From: Desulfobacteraceae bacterium
Lineage (GTDB): Bacteria > Desulfobacterota > Desulfobacteria > Desulfobacterales > Desulfobacteraceae
DNA: 64,000 nucleotides
Direction of reading: 5' to 3'
NCBI GenBank assembly: GCA_016744295.1
Contig: JADGEQ010000012.1
Coordinates: forward strand, 1-64,000
Below, in pieces: positions 10,116 to 18,965 of this stretch (its first letter is position 1; every line of letters starts with the position of its first letter). The position numbers and the translations under genes were made by a program. The notes below the pieces were generated by a model, which saw only the letters and a program-made list of their open reading frames with translations, did no database searches and was not told where the DNA came from.

Positions 10116-10715
10116 TTAACGCTTTTCAATCACCATACGATGGGCATATTTGTCAACAAAATGATACCCGGATCCACCCGAGGATATGATTTCCAGCAAT
10201 CTGTCCGGCTGTGTGACAACGACCCCCCCCACAATGCTGACACCCCGTTTGAAAAGGGGTTCCGGCAAGGCGCTCACCGTAGGTCCCATGACTGCAATCT
10301 CAGCATCTGGTTTTGCTGCGGCCAAAATGCCTTCCAAGGTATGGTTTATGAGAGTGACACCGGTAATAATCAGGACATCGGCTTGATTAATAATTCCGCT
10401 TGCCTCTTCTGCCGGCACATAATGGCACATTTCATCTTCGGTGAGCGTTTCCGGTTCTTTCTCAATGACCCACCACCTCCCTCCCCTGGCCTTTAACGCA
10501 TGTAATGTTGGTACAAATGCGCCCACCACGGCCACTGATTTTTCAATGGGCATGGACACGGCATCCTGTGCGTCCATCTTATTTGTGATACGGTAGTCAC
10601 CTTTGATGCCCTTTTCCCAGCAGGCTGCACTTAATGCATTGAGCGTTGCAATGGCCAAAGCTGTTTTTATGGGCTCGTTGGAAGATAATCCAGTTAAAAT
10701 CTCTTTTACAGACAA
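10116..10715 (-). pseudogene. DUF364 putative metal-chelation protein, N-terminal domain missing
   Basis: A 199-aa protein matching the DUF364 (putative heavy-metal chelation) domain: NALSAACWEKG, VAVVGAFVPTLHALKARG, DVLIITGVTLINHTLEGIL, VMGPTVSALPEPLFKRGV and GYHFVDKYAHRMVIEK. Intact relatives are about 250-260 aa and begin with a DUF4213 domain. Here the frame opens with a TTG (10713-10715) just before SVKEILTGL, and an in-frame TAA sits at 10731-10733, so that N-terminal domain is absent. It might still be made as a single-domain protein, but no good ribosome site is visible. Such proteins often accompany metal-chelate ABC operons. Confidence 0.65.
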
Positions 10716-11013
10716 TCCGTTTAAGCCTTCTTACAAGTCATTGTTCAATAAAAGTACTTTTTTTTACTCATGTGATCTTATGCATTTTTTCCATGAACAT
10801 TTCAATGGGATACTTGTACTTTATATATCATTATGGTTATTATTGGTTATTCTTAGTAAGCATTGCCTTGTAATATTTTTTAACTTAAATTACTTGACTA
10901 AAAAGAAGGATAAATATAAAAAAATAACTATTGATTTTTCAAGGAAAAATTTGATTCTCTCGCTATTTCTGACAATGGATTTCCAAACAAAACCGTAAAA
11001 AAGGAGGACAAAA
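10716..11013 (+). promoter_or_regulatory. A+T-rich promoter region of the mop operon
   Basis: Between the minus-strand DUF364 remnant and plus-strand mop. A candidate sigma-70-like pair is TTGACT at 10894-10899 and TATAAA at 10915-10920; the 15-bp spacer is short. The mop ribosome site AAAAAGGAGGACAAAAATG (10998-11016) is strong. The assignment of the -35/-10 pair is weak. Confidence 0.3.
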
Positions 11014-13734
11014 ATGATCAATAAACGCTTAGAGATAAACGGAATCGTCAGAACAATGCTGGTCAATGAAGACGATTTTTTATCATCTGTGCTTCGCAAC
11101 AACCTTTTTTTAACCGGGGTTAAGATTGGGTGCGGTGAAGGTCAGTGCGGAGCCTGTAATGTAATTTTAAATTCCAAGTTGGTACGGTCCTGCATCACGA
11201 AAATGAAACGGGTGGAGGATGGTTCCCAAATCACCACCATTGAAGGCATTGGAACCCCGGACAATCTGCATCCCATCCAGGCGGCCTGGATCCTCCACGG
11301 CGGAGCACAATGCGGTTTTTGCACCCCTGGGTTTATTGTATCCTCCAAAGCCCTGCTGGATTCAAATCCAACACCTTCCCGACAGGATATTCGAAACTGG
11401 TTTCAAAAATACAAAAATGCCTGTAGATGCACCGGTTACAAGCAGATTGTCGATGCGGTAATGGACGCAGCAAAGGTGATCAACGGCCAGATGAGTATGG
11501 AGGAGTTGACCTTTAAAATACCAGAAGACGGCAGAATTTGGGGATCCAAATATCCCCGGCCTTCGGCCACGGCCAAGGTGACCGGCACCTGTGATTTTGG
11601 TGCGGACCTGGGGATCAAAATGCCCGAAGAAACCCTCAAGCTTGCCCTGGTACAGGCCCAAATATCCCATGCCAATATCAAGGATATTGATGTGTCAGCG
11701 GCTGAAAAAATGCCGGGTGTTTATAAAGTTGTCACCCATAGGGACATACGGGGAAAAAACCGGATCACAGGACTTATCACCTTTCCCAGCAACAAAGGGG
11801 ATGGGTGGGATCGGCCTATTTTGTGCGATGAAAAAGTATTTCAATTTGGCGATGCCATTGCCATTGTCTGTGCCGATACAGAAAAAAATGCCCGGGCAGC
11901 GGCCCAAAAAGTTCATGTGGAACTGGAACCCCTGCCCGCTTACATGAGCGCACCCGAGGCCATGGCGGAAGATGCCATTCAGATTCATCCGGGCACTCCC
12001 AATATTTATTACACCCAGAAAATCCAAAAAGGCGGAGAGACCTCCCCCATCTTTGATGCGGCCGATACGGTGATTGAAGATGATTTTTATGTGGGCCGTC
12101 AGCCCCACATGCCCATTGAGCCGGATGTGGGATTTGCCTATACCGATGCCGACGGTCACCTGACCATCCATTCCAAATCAATTGCCGTATTCTTGCACCA
12201 TGCCATGATTGCGCCGGGGCTTGGCATAGACCCGGAAAAACTCACCCTGATCCAGAATCCTGCCGGCGGCACCTTTGGTTATAAGTTTTCCCCCACCATG
12301 GAAGCCCTGGTTGGAGTTGCTGCCATGGCCACGGGCAAACCCGTATTTTTAAATTATGACTGGTTCCAGCAACAAACCTATACGGGCAAACGGTCTCCCT
12401 TCTTTATCAATCTTAAACTGGCGGCAGACAAAGAGGGCAAGCTGTTGGGCATGGAAAGTGATTGGAGCGTTGACCACGGTCCCTATTCCGAATTTGGCGA
12501 TCTGCTCACCCTGAGGGGGGCACAGTTTATCGGAGCCGGCTATGATATTCCCAGTATCCGGGGGGAAGGCCGAACTGTTTGTACCAACCATGCCTGGGGA
12601 TCAGCCTTTAGATCCTATGGTTCTCCCCAGAGCGAATTTGCCTCGGAAGTGCTCATGGATATGCTGGCCGAGAAATTAAATATGGATCCCTTTGACCTGA
12701 GGGTCAAAAATATTTATAGGGAAGGGGCCACCACCCCGACAGGAGCCGTCCCGGACAGCCTCAGCCTGGCCGAGATGTTTGAACGACTGCGGCCCAAATA
12801 TACAGCGGCCAAAGAAAACGCCCAAAAGAGCAATACCGATACCCTAAAATACGGAGTGGGTATTTCGGTTGGCGTATACGGCTGCGGCCTTGACGGACCG
12901 GACACCTCCGAAACAAAAGTCCGGTTAAACCCGGACAATAGTGTCACCCTTTTCAATTCCTGGGAAGACCACGGCCAGGGCGCAGATATAGGTTCTCTGG
13001 GAACCGCCCACGAGGCATTGCACCCCCTTGGTATCACACCTGAAAACATAGATCTGGTGATGAATGACACCTCAAAGGTTCCCAACAGCGGTCCTTCCGG
13101 CGGCAGCCGCCAGCAGGTGGTGACAGGCCAGGCAATTAAAGCGGCCTGTGAACTGTTGCTGGGGGCCATGCGGAAAAAAGACGGCGGTTTTCGAAAATAC
13201 GAAGAAATGAAAGCGGAAAATATTCCCCTGGAATATACGGGTTCCTGGACAGCACCGGCCACCAATTGTGATGAGAATGGTCAGGGAAATCCTTTTGCCG
13301 CCTATATGTATGGTGTTTTCATGTCCGAGGTTGCCGTTGAGATCGCCACGGGCAAGACCCGGGTCCACAAGATGACGGCGGTGGCTGATATTGGCAAGAT
13401 CAACAACCAGCTGACAGTGGACGGGCAGATGTACGGCGGGCTTGCCCAGGGAATCGGGCTGGCACTTTCCGAAAATTTTGAAGACATCAAAAAGCATTCC
13501 ACCATGATGGGGGCTGGATTTCCCTATATTTCCACCATCCCCGACAACATGGAATTGATCTATGTTCAGTCCCCAAGGGAACACGGACCCTTTGGGGCTT
13601 CGGGTGTGGGGGAACTGCCGCTGACATCCCCCCATGCCGCCATTATCAATGCCATTTACAATGCCTGCAAGGTCAGGATAAAGCGTTTGCCCGCCACACC
13701 GGACAAGGTGCTGGCAAAATTAAAGGCATTATAA
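11014..13734 (+). CDS. mop: Molybdenum aldehyde oxidoreductase (Mop, xanthine oxidase family)
   Basis: A 906-aa single-chain enzyme almost identical in layout to Desulfovibrio gigas aldehyde oxidoreductase (907 aa). It oxidises aldehydes to carboxylates in the cytoplasm at a molybdopterin cytosine dinucleotide centre. The N-terminal plant-type [2Fe-2S] cluster has Cys40, 45, 48 and 60; the second cluster has Cys100, 103, 137 and 139, the same positions as in D. gigas. The C-terminal GVGELPL carries the catalytic base, Glu867. It heads an operon of six genes whose other members are not classical aldehyde enzymes. A strong 15-bp hairpin follows the stop. Confidence 0.95.
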   Translation: MINKRLEINGIVRTMLVNEDDFLSSVLRNNLFLTGVKIGCGEGQCGACNVILNSKLVRSCITKMKRVEDGSQITTIEGIGTPDNLHPIQAAWILHGGAQCGFCTPGFIVSSKALLDSNPTPSRQDIRNWFQKYKNACRCTGYKQIVDAVMDAAKVINGQMSMEELTFKIPEDGRIWGSKYPRPSATAKVTGTCDFGADLGIKMPEETLKLALVQAQISHANIKDIDVSAAEKMPGVYKVVTHRDIRGKNRITGLITFPSNKGDGWDRPILCDEKVFQFGDAIAIVCADTEKNARAAAQKVHVELEPLPAYMSAPEAMAEDAIQIHPGTPNIYYTQKIQKGGETSPIFDAADTVIEDDFYVGRQPHMPIEPDVGFAYTDADGHLTIHSKSIAVFLHHAMIAPGLGIDPEKLTLIQNPAGGTFGYKFSPTMEALVGVAAMATGKPVFLNYDWFQQQTYTGKRSPFFINLKLAADKEGKLLGMESDWSVDHGPYSEFGDLLTLRGAQFIGAGYDIPSIRGEGRTVCTNHAWGSAFRSYGSPQSEFASEVLMDMLAEKLNMDPFDLRVKNIYREGATTPTGAVPDSLSLAEMFERLRPKYTAAKENAQKSNTDTLKYGVGISVGVYGCGLDGPDTSETKVRLNPDNSVTLFNSWEDHGQGADIGSLGTAHEALHPLGITPENIDLVMNDTSKVPNSGPSGGSRQQVVTGQAIKAACELLLGAMRKKDGGFRKYEEMKAENIPLEYTGSWTAPATNCDENGQGNPFAAYMYGVFMSEVAVEIATGKTRVHKMTAVADIGKINNQLTVDGQMYGGLAQGIGLALSENFEDIKKHSTMMGAGFPYISTIPDNMELIYVQSPREHGPFGASGVGELPLTSPHAAIINAIYNACKVRIKRLPATPDKVLAKLKAL

Positions 13735-13749
13735 GTTTCACCGCCCTGT

Positions 13750-13784
13750 GGACCGTTGGAAAAACGCTCTTTTTCCAACGGTCC
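13750..13784 (+). terminator. Strong intercistronic hairpin after mop
   Basis: GGACCGTTGGAAAAA at 13750-13764 and its exact complement at 13770-13784 enclose a 5-nt loop (CGCTC). The 15-bp stem ends in an A5/T5 block and is followed by TTCTAAAATTT, so it lacks a clean T-run. It lies 16 bp after the mop stop and 34 bp before the next start. It probably partly terminates transcription or protects the mop mRNA end, so mop is made in excess over downstream genes (inference). Confidence 0.65.
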
Positions 13785-13817
13785 TTCTAAAATTTAATTA
13801 ATTTGTTTGGAACACCC

Positions 13818-16421
13818 ATGGAACAGGATGTATTAAGGGCCTTTGAAAAAAAATGTATCCAGGAGGAACCAGCCTATTGCACGGCGGCCTGCCCCTTTCA
13901 TATGGATGTAAAATCCTTTCTAGGATACATGGCAAAAAAAGAGGTGGACAAGGGATTCAAAATCATTGAACAAAGGATTCCTTTGCCGGAAATTGTGGCC
14001 AGAATCTGTGATCATCCCTGTGAGAACCAGTGTATCCGGAAGAATCTGGACACCCCCCTTTCCATCGGCACCCTTGAACGGGCCTGTGCTGCAGGCCGGA
14101 GCAAACAAAAAAAAAGATTTGTACTGCCGGCCAAGGAAAAAAAAGTGGGGATCTGGGGCAGCGGGTTGAGCAGTCTTACGGCTGCATGGGATCTGGGCCT
14201 GAAAGGGTATGAGGTCACCATTTTTGACCCGGCCCAAATTCTTGGGGGCAATTTGCTCAAATTACCCGTTGCCCTGTTGCCGGCGACACTTCTGGCCCGG
14301 GAAATTAAGACCCTTGAAACCTATGGGGTTTGCTTCCAAACACAGATCGTTCCGGACAGCGCCTTCTGGGCAAAACAGTTAAAATTTTTTGATGCCATCT
14401 ACCTGGGATTTGATTCTCCGGCAGATCCTTATCCCCACCTTGCTTATGATGAAAACGGCAACCCCAGGGTGGATTCTTTCACACTTCAAACCTCAAACCC
14501 GAAAATTTTTGCCGGCGGTTTTTCAGACAAGGGGGTTGTAAATTATCAACAATCCTATCCCATTGGTTTTGCAGCCCAGGGCAGAAAAGCCGCCACCACC
14601 ATTGACCGGGTTTTGACCGGGGTATCTGTATCCGCCGGCAGGGAGAAAGAAGGGGTTTGCCCGACCCGGTTGACCACGGACATCAGCCGGATAAAAGCCC
14701 AGGTGCCAATAGACCTAAGACAAGACCCCAAGGATATAAGGGCAGGATATGACCTTGAAAAAGCAGGCCAGGAAGCTGCCCGGTGTATCCAATGCGATTG
14801 TTCCCGCTGTGTCAGGGTTTGTACCTATATTGATTCTTTCAAGAAATTTCCCGGAAAATATGCCAGGGAAATTTATAATAATAGTGCCATTGTCATGGGG
14901 GAAAGAAAGGCCAATCTTTTGATTAATTCCTGCAGCCTTTGTTCCCTTTGCCAAGAAGTCTGCCCCCATGATTTTTCCATGGCAGACCTGTGTCTGTCCG
15001 CCCGGCAGGAAATGGTTGAAAGCGGAAAAATGCCTGTTTCTGCCCATGAATTTGCCCTGCAGGAGATGGAATTTGCCTCGGGGGATGCCTGTTGGTTTGC
15101 CCGGCACGAACCGGGAAGTGACGCCTCTGATCAGATTTTTTTTCCCGGCTGCCAATTGCTCGGGTCCGCCCCTTCACAGGTGGAAAAGGTTTACGATTTT
15201 TTAAGAAAACAATTGCCCGGAAATACCGGTTTTGTGTCTGGCTGCTGCGGTGCCCCGGGTGTATGGGCAGGCCAAAAAGCGCTTGCCCGTGAAAGCATCG
15301 CCAAATTTAAGGGGTTCTGGGAGGCCTCTGGCAAGCCTTGTATTATCACGGCCTGTACCGCTTGCACCACGATGCTTACCCAGGCCCTTGAACAAGCCAC
15401 CATTATTTCTTTATTCCAGGTAATGGCCACAGATCCCTTGACAGGCCGGCTACCGGATCCAGTCAATCGAGTGAAAAATCGCCTGACAGATGCTGTAAAC
15501 ATCATTGATCCTTGTACGGCAAGGGATGACACCCTGGTTCAGACAGCGGTGCGAACCCTTGCAAAATCCGCCAACATCGAACTTTACGAACTTTCGGCAT
15601 CCAAGGAGCTGACCGAATGCTGCGGATTTGGGGGACTTGTCTTCACTGCAAACCCCCAGCTTTCCAAAAACATCCTGAGTCAGCGGGCTGCCCAGAGTGA
15701 TCAGGATTATCTGGCCTATTGCGCCATGTGCCGGGACCGGCTGGCATCCACCGGAAAAAAGGTGGTGCACATACTGGATTTTTTCTGGCCGTCAACAGAT
15801 CATCCGGAACAAAAAAAAGACCCCGGGTTTTCCCTTCGCCATGACAACCTGGCCCGGGCCAAACAAGAGATGCTGGCCAGAGTCTGGAAAGAAACAAACC
15901 GTCTCCAAAAATCAAATAGCCAAGCACTAACGAGTCAAGAACTGAAAAACCAAGCCCCCCTGGTCATAAGCCCCGGGGTGGCACAGGTGCTGGAAGATCA
16001 GTTTATTTTAAGGGCTGACATCCAAAAGGTTATTGACCGGTTTGAATCCGGGGACAACTATTTTGTCTATCCTGAAAACAACAGCATCATCTGTTTTTAC
16101 CGGCCGGTACGGGTCTGTTTCTGGGTGGAATTTAGACAAACAGCACAGGGAATGGAAATCTTGAACGCCTGGTGTCACCGGATGGAAGTGATTGCCAATA
16201 CTCTCTTTGTTGAAGACGCGCCAACCCATGACGCGGATGAGCAGCTCGTGTGCCATGCCTGCGACACCCCCTTAACCCATTATAAAAATCATGTAAAATA
16301 TCTGGGCAGCCAATTTGATGTGGCATTGCCGCAATGTGATCAATGCGGAATTGTTTACGTCTCCCAAGGGTTGGCCCAGGGAAAGATGGCGGAAGTTGAA
16401 AAGATTCTTGAAGACAAATAA
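13818..16421 (+). CDS. FAD/NAD-binding iron-sulfur oxidoreductase with two CCG domains and fused C-terminal Cys-rich domain
   Basis: An 867-aa protein from ATG 13818 (a TTG at 13803 is also open). The N-terminus resembles the GltD-type Fe-S domain (CTAACPFHMD ... ICDHPCENQCIRK). A Rossmann motif follows (GIWGSGLSSLTAAWDLG), then ferredoxin-type clusters (CIQCDCSRCVRVC, and CSLCSLCQEVCP). Next come two HdrD/GlpC-like CCG modules (CCGAPG and CCGFGG, each with partner cysteines). The last about 110 residues form a separate four-Cys domain (CHACDTPL ... LPQCDQCGIV ... GKMAEVEKILEDK) that I recall as a stand-alone redox protein (DVU_1557 type) in Desulfovibrio. It is a likely electron partner of Mop. 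Confidence 0.85.
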   Translation: MEQDVLRAFEKKCIQEEPAYCTAACPFHMDVKSFLGYMAKKEVDKGFKIIEQRIPLPEIVARICDHPCENQCIRKNLDTPLSIGTLERACAAGRSKQKKRFVLPAKEKKVGIWGSGLSSLTAAWDLGLKGYEVTIFDPAQILGGNLLKLPVALLPATLLAREIKTLETYGVCFQTQIVPDSAFWAKQLKFFDAIYLGFDSPADPYPHLAYDENGNPRVDSFTLQTSNPKIFAGGFSDKGVVNYQQSYPIGFAAQGRKAATTIDRVLTGVSVSAGREKEGVCPTRLTTDISRIKAQVPIDLRQDPKDIRAGYDLEKAGQEAARCIQCDCSRCVRVCTYIDSFKKFPGKYAREIYNNSAIVMGERKANLLINSCSLCSLCQEVCPHDFSMADLCLSARQEMVESGKMPVSAHEFALQEMEFASGDACWFARHEPGSDASDQIFFPGCQLLGSAPSQVEKVYDFLRKQLPGNTGFVSGCCGAPGVWAGQKALARESIAKFKGFWEASGKPCIITACTACTTMLTQALEQATIISLFQVMATDPLTGRLPDPVNRVKNRLTDAVNIIDPCTARDDTLVQTAVRTLAKSANIELYELSASKELTECCGFGGLVFTANPQLSKNILSQRAAQSDQDYLAYCAMCRDRLASTGKKVVHILDFFWPSTDHPEQKKDPGFSLRHDNLARAKQEMLARVWKETNRLQKSNSQALTSQELKNQAPLVISPGVAQVLEDQFILRADIQKVIDRFESGDNYFVYPENNSIICFYRPVRVCFWVEFRQTAQGMEILNAWCHRMEVIANTLFVEDAPTHDADEQLVCHACDTPLTHYKNHVKYLGSQFDVALPQCDQCGIVYVSQGLAQGKMAEVEKILEDK

Positions 16422-17175
16422 GACTGTCCCCATAGTCGGGAGCCGATTTGAAACCGGCCAGGTTCCCTTTTTGTTCAGACAAACGGCATTAACCTGTGTG
16501 AGCGGTTCCACCCTGAGACCGGGGGGGCTGATGCTCACCCAAAGGGCTGTGGACGTTTGCGGCTTTGGCCCAAAGGACAAGATTCTGGATGTGGGATGCG
16601 GAAATGGAACAAGTCTTCAGTATCTTTGGGAAGCCCATCGGATCAATGGGCTGGGAACGGATTTCGCACCACAACCAACACCAGGCCAGACGCTCAGGTT
16701 TATACGATCCAAACTGCCGGCTCTTCCCTTTAAATCCCGGGTGTTTACCGGTATTTTTTGTGAATGTGTGCTCTCCTTGATAATGGACAAAGAAACCTGC
16801 CTGGCGGAATTTTTCAGGCTTCTTAAAACAAACGGAAAACTGGTGATAACCGACTTGTATATTCCCCAGCTATTTGAGCAGGATATTTCCCACCCGAAAG
16901 ACAAAATCCGCCCCCACTCCTGCATAGACGGGGCCCTTACCCTCCTGGACCTGATAGGATTGGTTGAAAGCGCAGGCTTTAAGGTGGATATCATAGAAGA
17001 TCATACAAAACTTCTCAAACAGCTGGCCGGGCAGATGGTATTTGAACACGGCAGTCTGAATAATTTCTGGGACAAGGTGACCGGCAGCATCTGCGACAAC
17101 AGTCTTTCCCAGGCATGCAGAACCGGAACGCTTCGACCCGGATATTGTATGCTCATTGCAGGTAAATATGAATGA
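16408..17175 (+). CDS. SAM-dependent methyltransferase (DVU_1556-like)
   Basis: A class I methyltransferase of about 255 aa. Motif I is VGCGNGTSLQYLW, and FCECVLSLI followed by ITDLYIP marks the later catalytic strands. The N-terminus overlaps the end of the upstream gene; in-frame TTG 16408 is the best start (overlap 14 bp), since the open frame back to 16315 reads implausibly inside the upstream gene. The cluster context (Mop, CCG oxidoreductase, C-GCAxxG-C-C protein, radical SAM, CoA ligase) is the same as the gene set around DVU_1556 in Desulfovibrio vulgaris, from memory. Its substrate is unknown. Confidence 0.75.
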   Translation: MKTNKTVPIVGSRFETGQVPFLFRQTALTCVSGSTLRPGGLMLTQRAVDVCGFGPKDKILDVGCGNGTSLQYLWEAHRINGLGTDFAPQPTPGQTLRFIRSKLPALPFKSRVFTGIFCECVLSLIMDKETCLAEFFRLLKTNGKLVITDLYIPQLFEQDISHPKDKIRPHSCIDGALTLLDLIGLVESAGFKVDIIEDHTKLLKQLAGQMVFEHGSLNNFWDKVTGSICDNSLSQACRTGTLRPGYCMLIAGKYE

Positions 17176-17623
17176 TATCCAAATATTAAAATTAAAAAGT
17201 CAGGGGTATTGCTGCAGCCAGATCATGGTGCTCATGGTGCTGGATCTCCTGGATAAAGCCAATGAAGATCTGGTTGATTTTGCCGGCGGCCTTTGCATGG
17301 GCAGCGGTATGGAAACCGGCCCCTGCGGCATCCTTACCGCCGGCATGTCCATTCTTTCCTTGTATGCAAAAAAAGACAAAGACAGGCTTGGCCCCATGCA
17401 GGAAAGTTTTCTGACCTTTTTCCAGGCCGCAGCCCCAAAGGGAATTGACTGCAAGGCGATTGTGGAAGAAACCTTTCCAGCGCCAAATCCTGTTGTTTGC
17501 GGACACCTGTTAAGCCGCGCCCATTCGCAGATTGTGACCCTCCTTTTGGAAAACGGGTTTGATCCTGCTGATAATTCACTCGGTAATTCACCCGGTAATT
17601 CACCCGGCAATTCAAATGCCTAG
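17168..17623 (+). CDS. C-GCAxxG-C-C family redox protein (DVU_1555-like)
   Basis: A 151-aa protein from ATG 17168, overlapping the methyltransferase stop by 8 bp; TTG 17156 is an alternative start. Conserved cysteines follow the family pattern: GYCCSQ near the N-terminus, GLCMGSGMETGPCGIL in the middle, then DCKAIV and NPVVCGHLL. The family is thought to bind a redox or metal centre and is often encoded beside electron-transfer enzymes. The C-terminus is a short repeat tail encoded by four 12-bp units (17573-17620), translating to repeated NSPG-like tetrapeptides. That tail looks like a recent slippage expansion that runs into the start of the next gene. Confidence 0.8.
   Translation: MNDIQILKLKSQGYCCSQIMVLMVLDLLDKANEDLVDFAGGLCMGSGMETGPCGILTAGMSILSLYAKKDKDRLGPMQESFLTFFQAAAPKGIDCKAIVEETFPAPNPVVCGHLLSRAHSQIVTLLLENGFDPADNSLGNSPGNSPGNSNA
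17573..17620 (+). repeat. Four 12-bp tandem repeats at a gene junction
   Basis: Units begin at 17573, 17585, 17597 and 17609 and read AATTCACTCGGT, AATTCACCCGGT, AATTCACCCGGC and a diverged AATTCAAATGCC. The last unit contains the ATG (17616) of the radical SAM gene and the TAG follows at once, so copy number can change the tail without breaking the coupling of the two genes. Confidence 0.9.
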
Positions 17624-18965
17624 ACCAAGACTTCTTTCCAAAACCCAGAGCCTGTGCCCTATTTGTCTGACCCGGATTCCGGCTGCCAGACGCCTGGAAA
17701 ATGACACCCTGTACCTGGAAAAAAATTGTGCAACCCACGGAAAATTCAAAACTAAAATCTGGCAGGGAGAAAAAAGTTTTCGTCAATGGGTAAAGCCCAA
17801 AATACCCATTAAAAACCGCTTTGAAATGGTTCCGGAAAATAAGGGCTGCCCCTTTGACTGCGGCCTGTGCCCCCACCATCTCCAGCACACCTGCACGGCA
17901 GTTCTGGAAGTAACCCAAAACTGCAATTTCAATTGTTGTTTTTGTTTTGCAGAATCAAACCCGACAACAGCTGAACAAGATCCCGGTCTGGATAAAATTT
18001 TTGCCCTGATGGCGAAAGTCTATGCGACAAGTCCTGGATGCAATTTACAGATCTCCGGCGGAGAGCCAACCCTGAGAACGGATTTGCCCGAAATCATTAC
18101 CCATGCCAGAAAAATCGGGTTTGAGTTTGTTCAATTGAACACCAATGGTTTTTTGCTGGCAACGGACAAACCCCTTGCAGGCCGCCTGGCCGATGCAGGT
18201 CTGTCATCGGTGTTCCTTCAATTTGACGGCACATCTGACACGGTTCACAAACAATTAAGGGGGCGATCCCTTTCCAAAATAAAGGAAAAGGCCGTATCCC
18301 GTTGCAGTGAAAATAATATAGGGGTGGTTCTGGTCCCCACCCTTGTCCCGGGAATCAATATCCAACAGATCGGCCCGATTTTATCCTTTGCCCTGGATCA
18401 TGCCCCCTTGGTCCGGGGGGTTCATTTCCAGCCGGTCAGCTATTTTGGCCGCCACACCGGCATGCCAAAGGACGAAGACAGAATTACCATCCCGGAAATC
18501 CTTTGTGAAATCGAATCCCAAACCCAGGGCATGTTCCAACAAAAAAATTTCAGGCCCTCCGCCTGCGAGCATGCCCTGTGTTCGTTTAATGGAAAATTTT
18601 TGATCAACAAAGAAGGCAGGCCAACTCCCCTTACCCCCGCTTGCACCGATTGTTGTAAGCCGGTTCTTGCCGAACAGGGTTCCCAACAGGCAAAGGCTTC
18701 GGTGGCCCGTCACTGGCAAGCACCTGGAAATATCCAACCGCCAGAGAGCATGGCAGCCGAAGATGGGCTGGACCGGTTTATCCGGCAAGCAGCCACCCAT
18801 ATGTTTAGTGTTTCCGGCATGGCATTTCAGGATGCCTGGAATCTGGATCTGGATCGGTTAAAAGGATGCTGCATCCACTCTGTCGCTCCGGATGGTCGGC
18901 TTATCCCCTTTTGTGCCTATAATCTGACCAGTGGGCTGGGAAAAGGACTATATCGTAAAACATGA
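17616..18965 (+). CDS. Radical SAM enzyme, Tes/MJ0619-like (TrsS-type)
   Basis: A 449-aa protein from ATG 17616, overlapping the upstream stop by 8 bp; the frame is open to 17559, but that part is the repeat tail read in another frame. The radical SAM cluster is Cys103, 107 and 110 (NCNFNCCFC), followed by the SGGEPTLR SAM-binding motif. The N-terminal Cys-rich lead-in (CPICLTRIPAARR ... YLEKNCATHG ... GCPFDCGLC) is the layout of the archaeal MJ0619 / tetraether-lipid-synthase (Tes) group. A second Cys cluster (ACTDCCKPV) lies near residue 347. I recall the Desulfovibrio relative being named TrsS and sometimes being a selenoprotein; no in-frame TGA is present here. It is translationally coupled at both ends. 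Confidence 0.82.
   Translation: MPRPRLLSKTQSLCPICLTRIPAARRLENDTLYLEKNCATHGKFKTKIWQGEKSFRQWVKPKIPIKNRFEMVPENKGCPFDCGLCPHHLQHTCTAVLEVTQNCNFNCCFCFAESNPTTAEQDPGLDKIFALMAKVYATSPGCNLQISGGEPTLRTDLPEIITHARKIGFEFVQLNTNGFLLATDKPLAGRLADAGLSSVFLQFDGTSDTVHKQLRGRSLSKIKEKAVSRCSENNIGVVLVPTLVPGINIQQIGPILSFALDHAPLVRGVHFQPVSYFGRHTGMPKDEDRITIPEILCEIESQTQGMFQQKNFRPSACEHALCSFNGKFLINKEGRPTPLTPACTDCCKPVLAEQGSQQAKASVARHWQAPGNIQPPESMAAEDGLDRFIRQAATHMFSVSGMAFQDAWNLDLDRLKGCCIHSVAPDGRLIPFCAYNLTSGLGKGLYRKT

Noticed and set aside
17616..18965. Selenocysteine in the radical SAM protein, as recalled for some relatives
   Set aside because: No in-frame TGA occurs before the normal stop, and the expected Cys positions are Cys codons.
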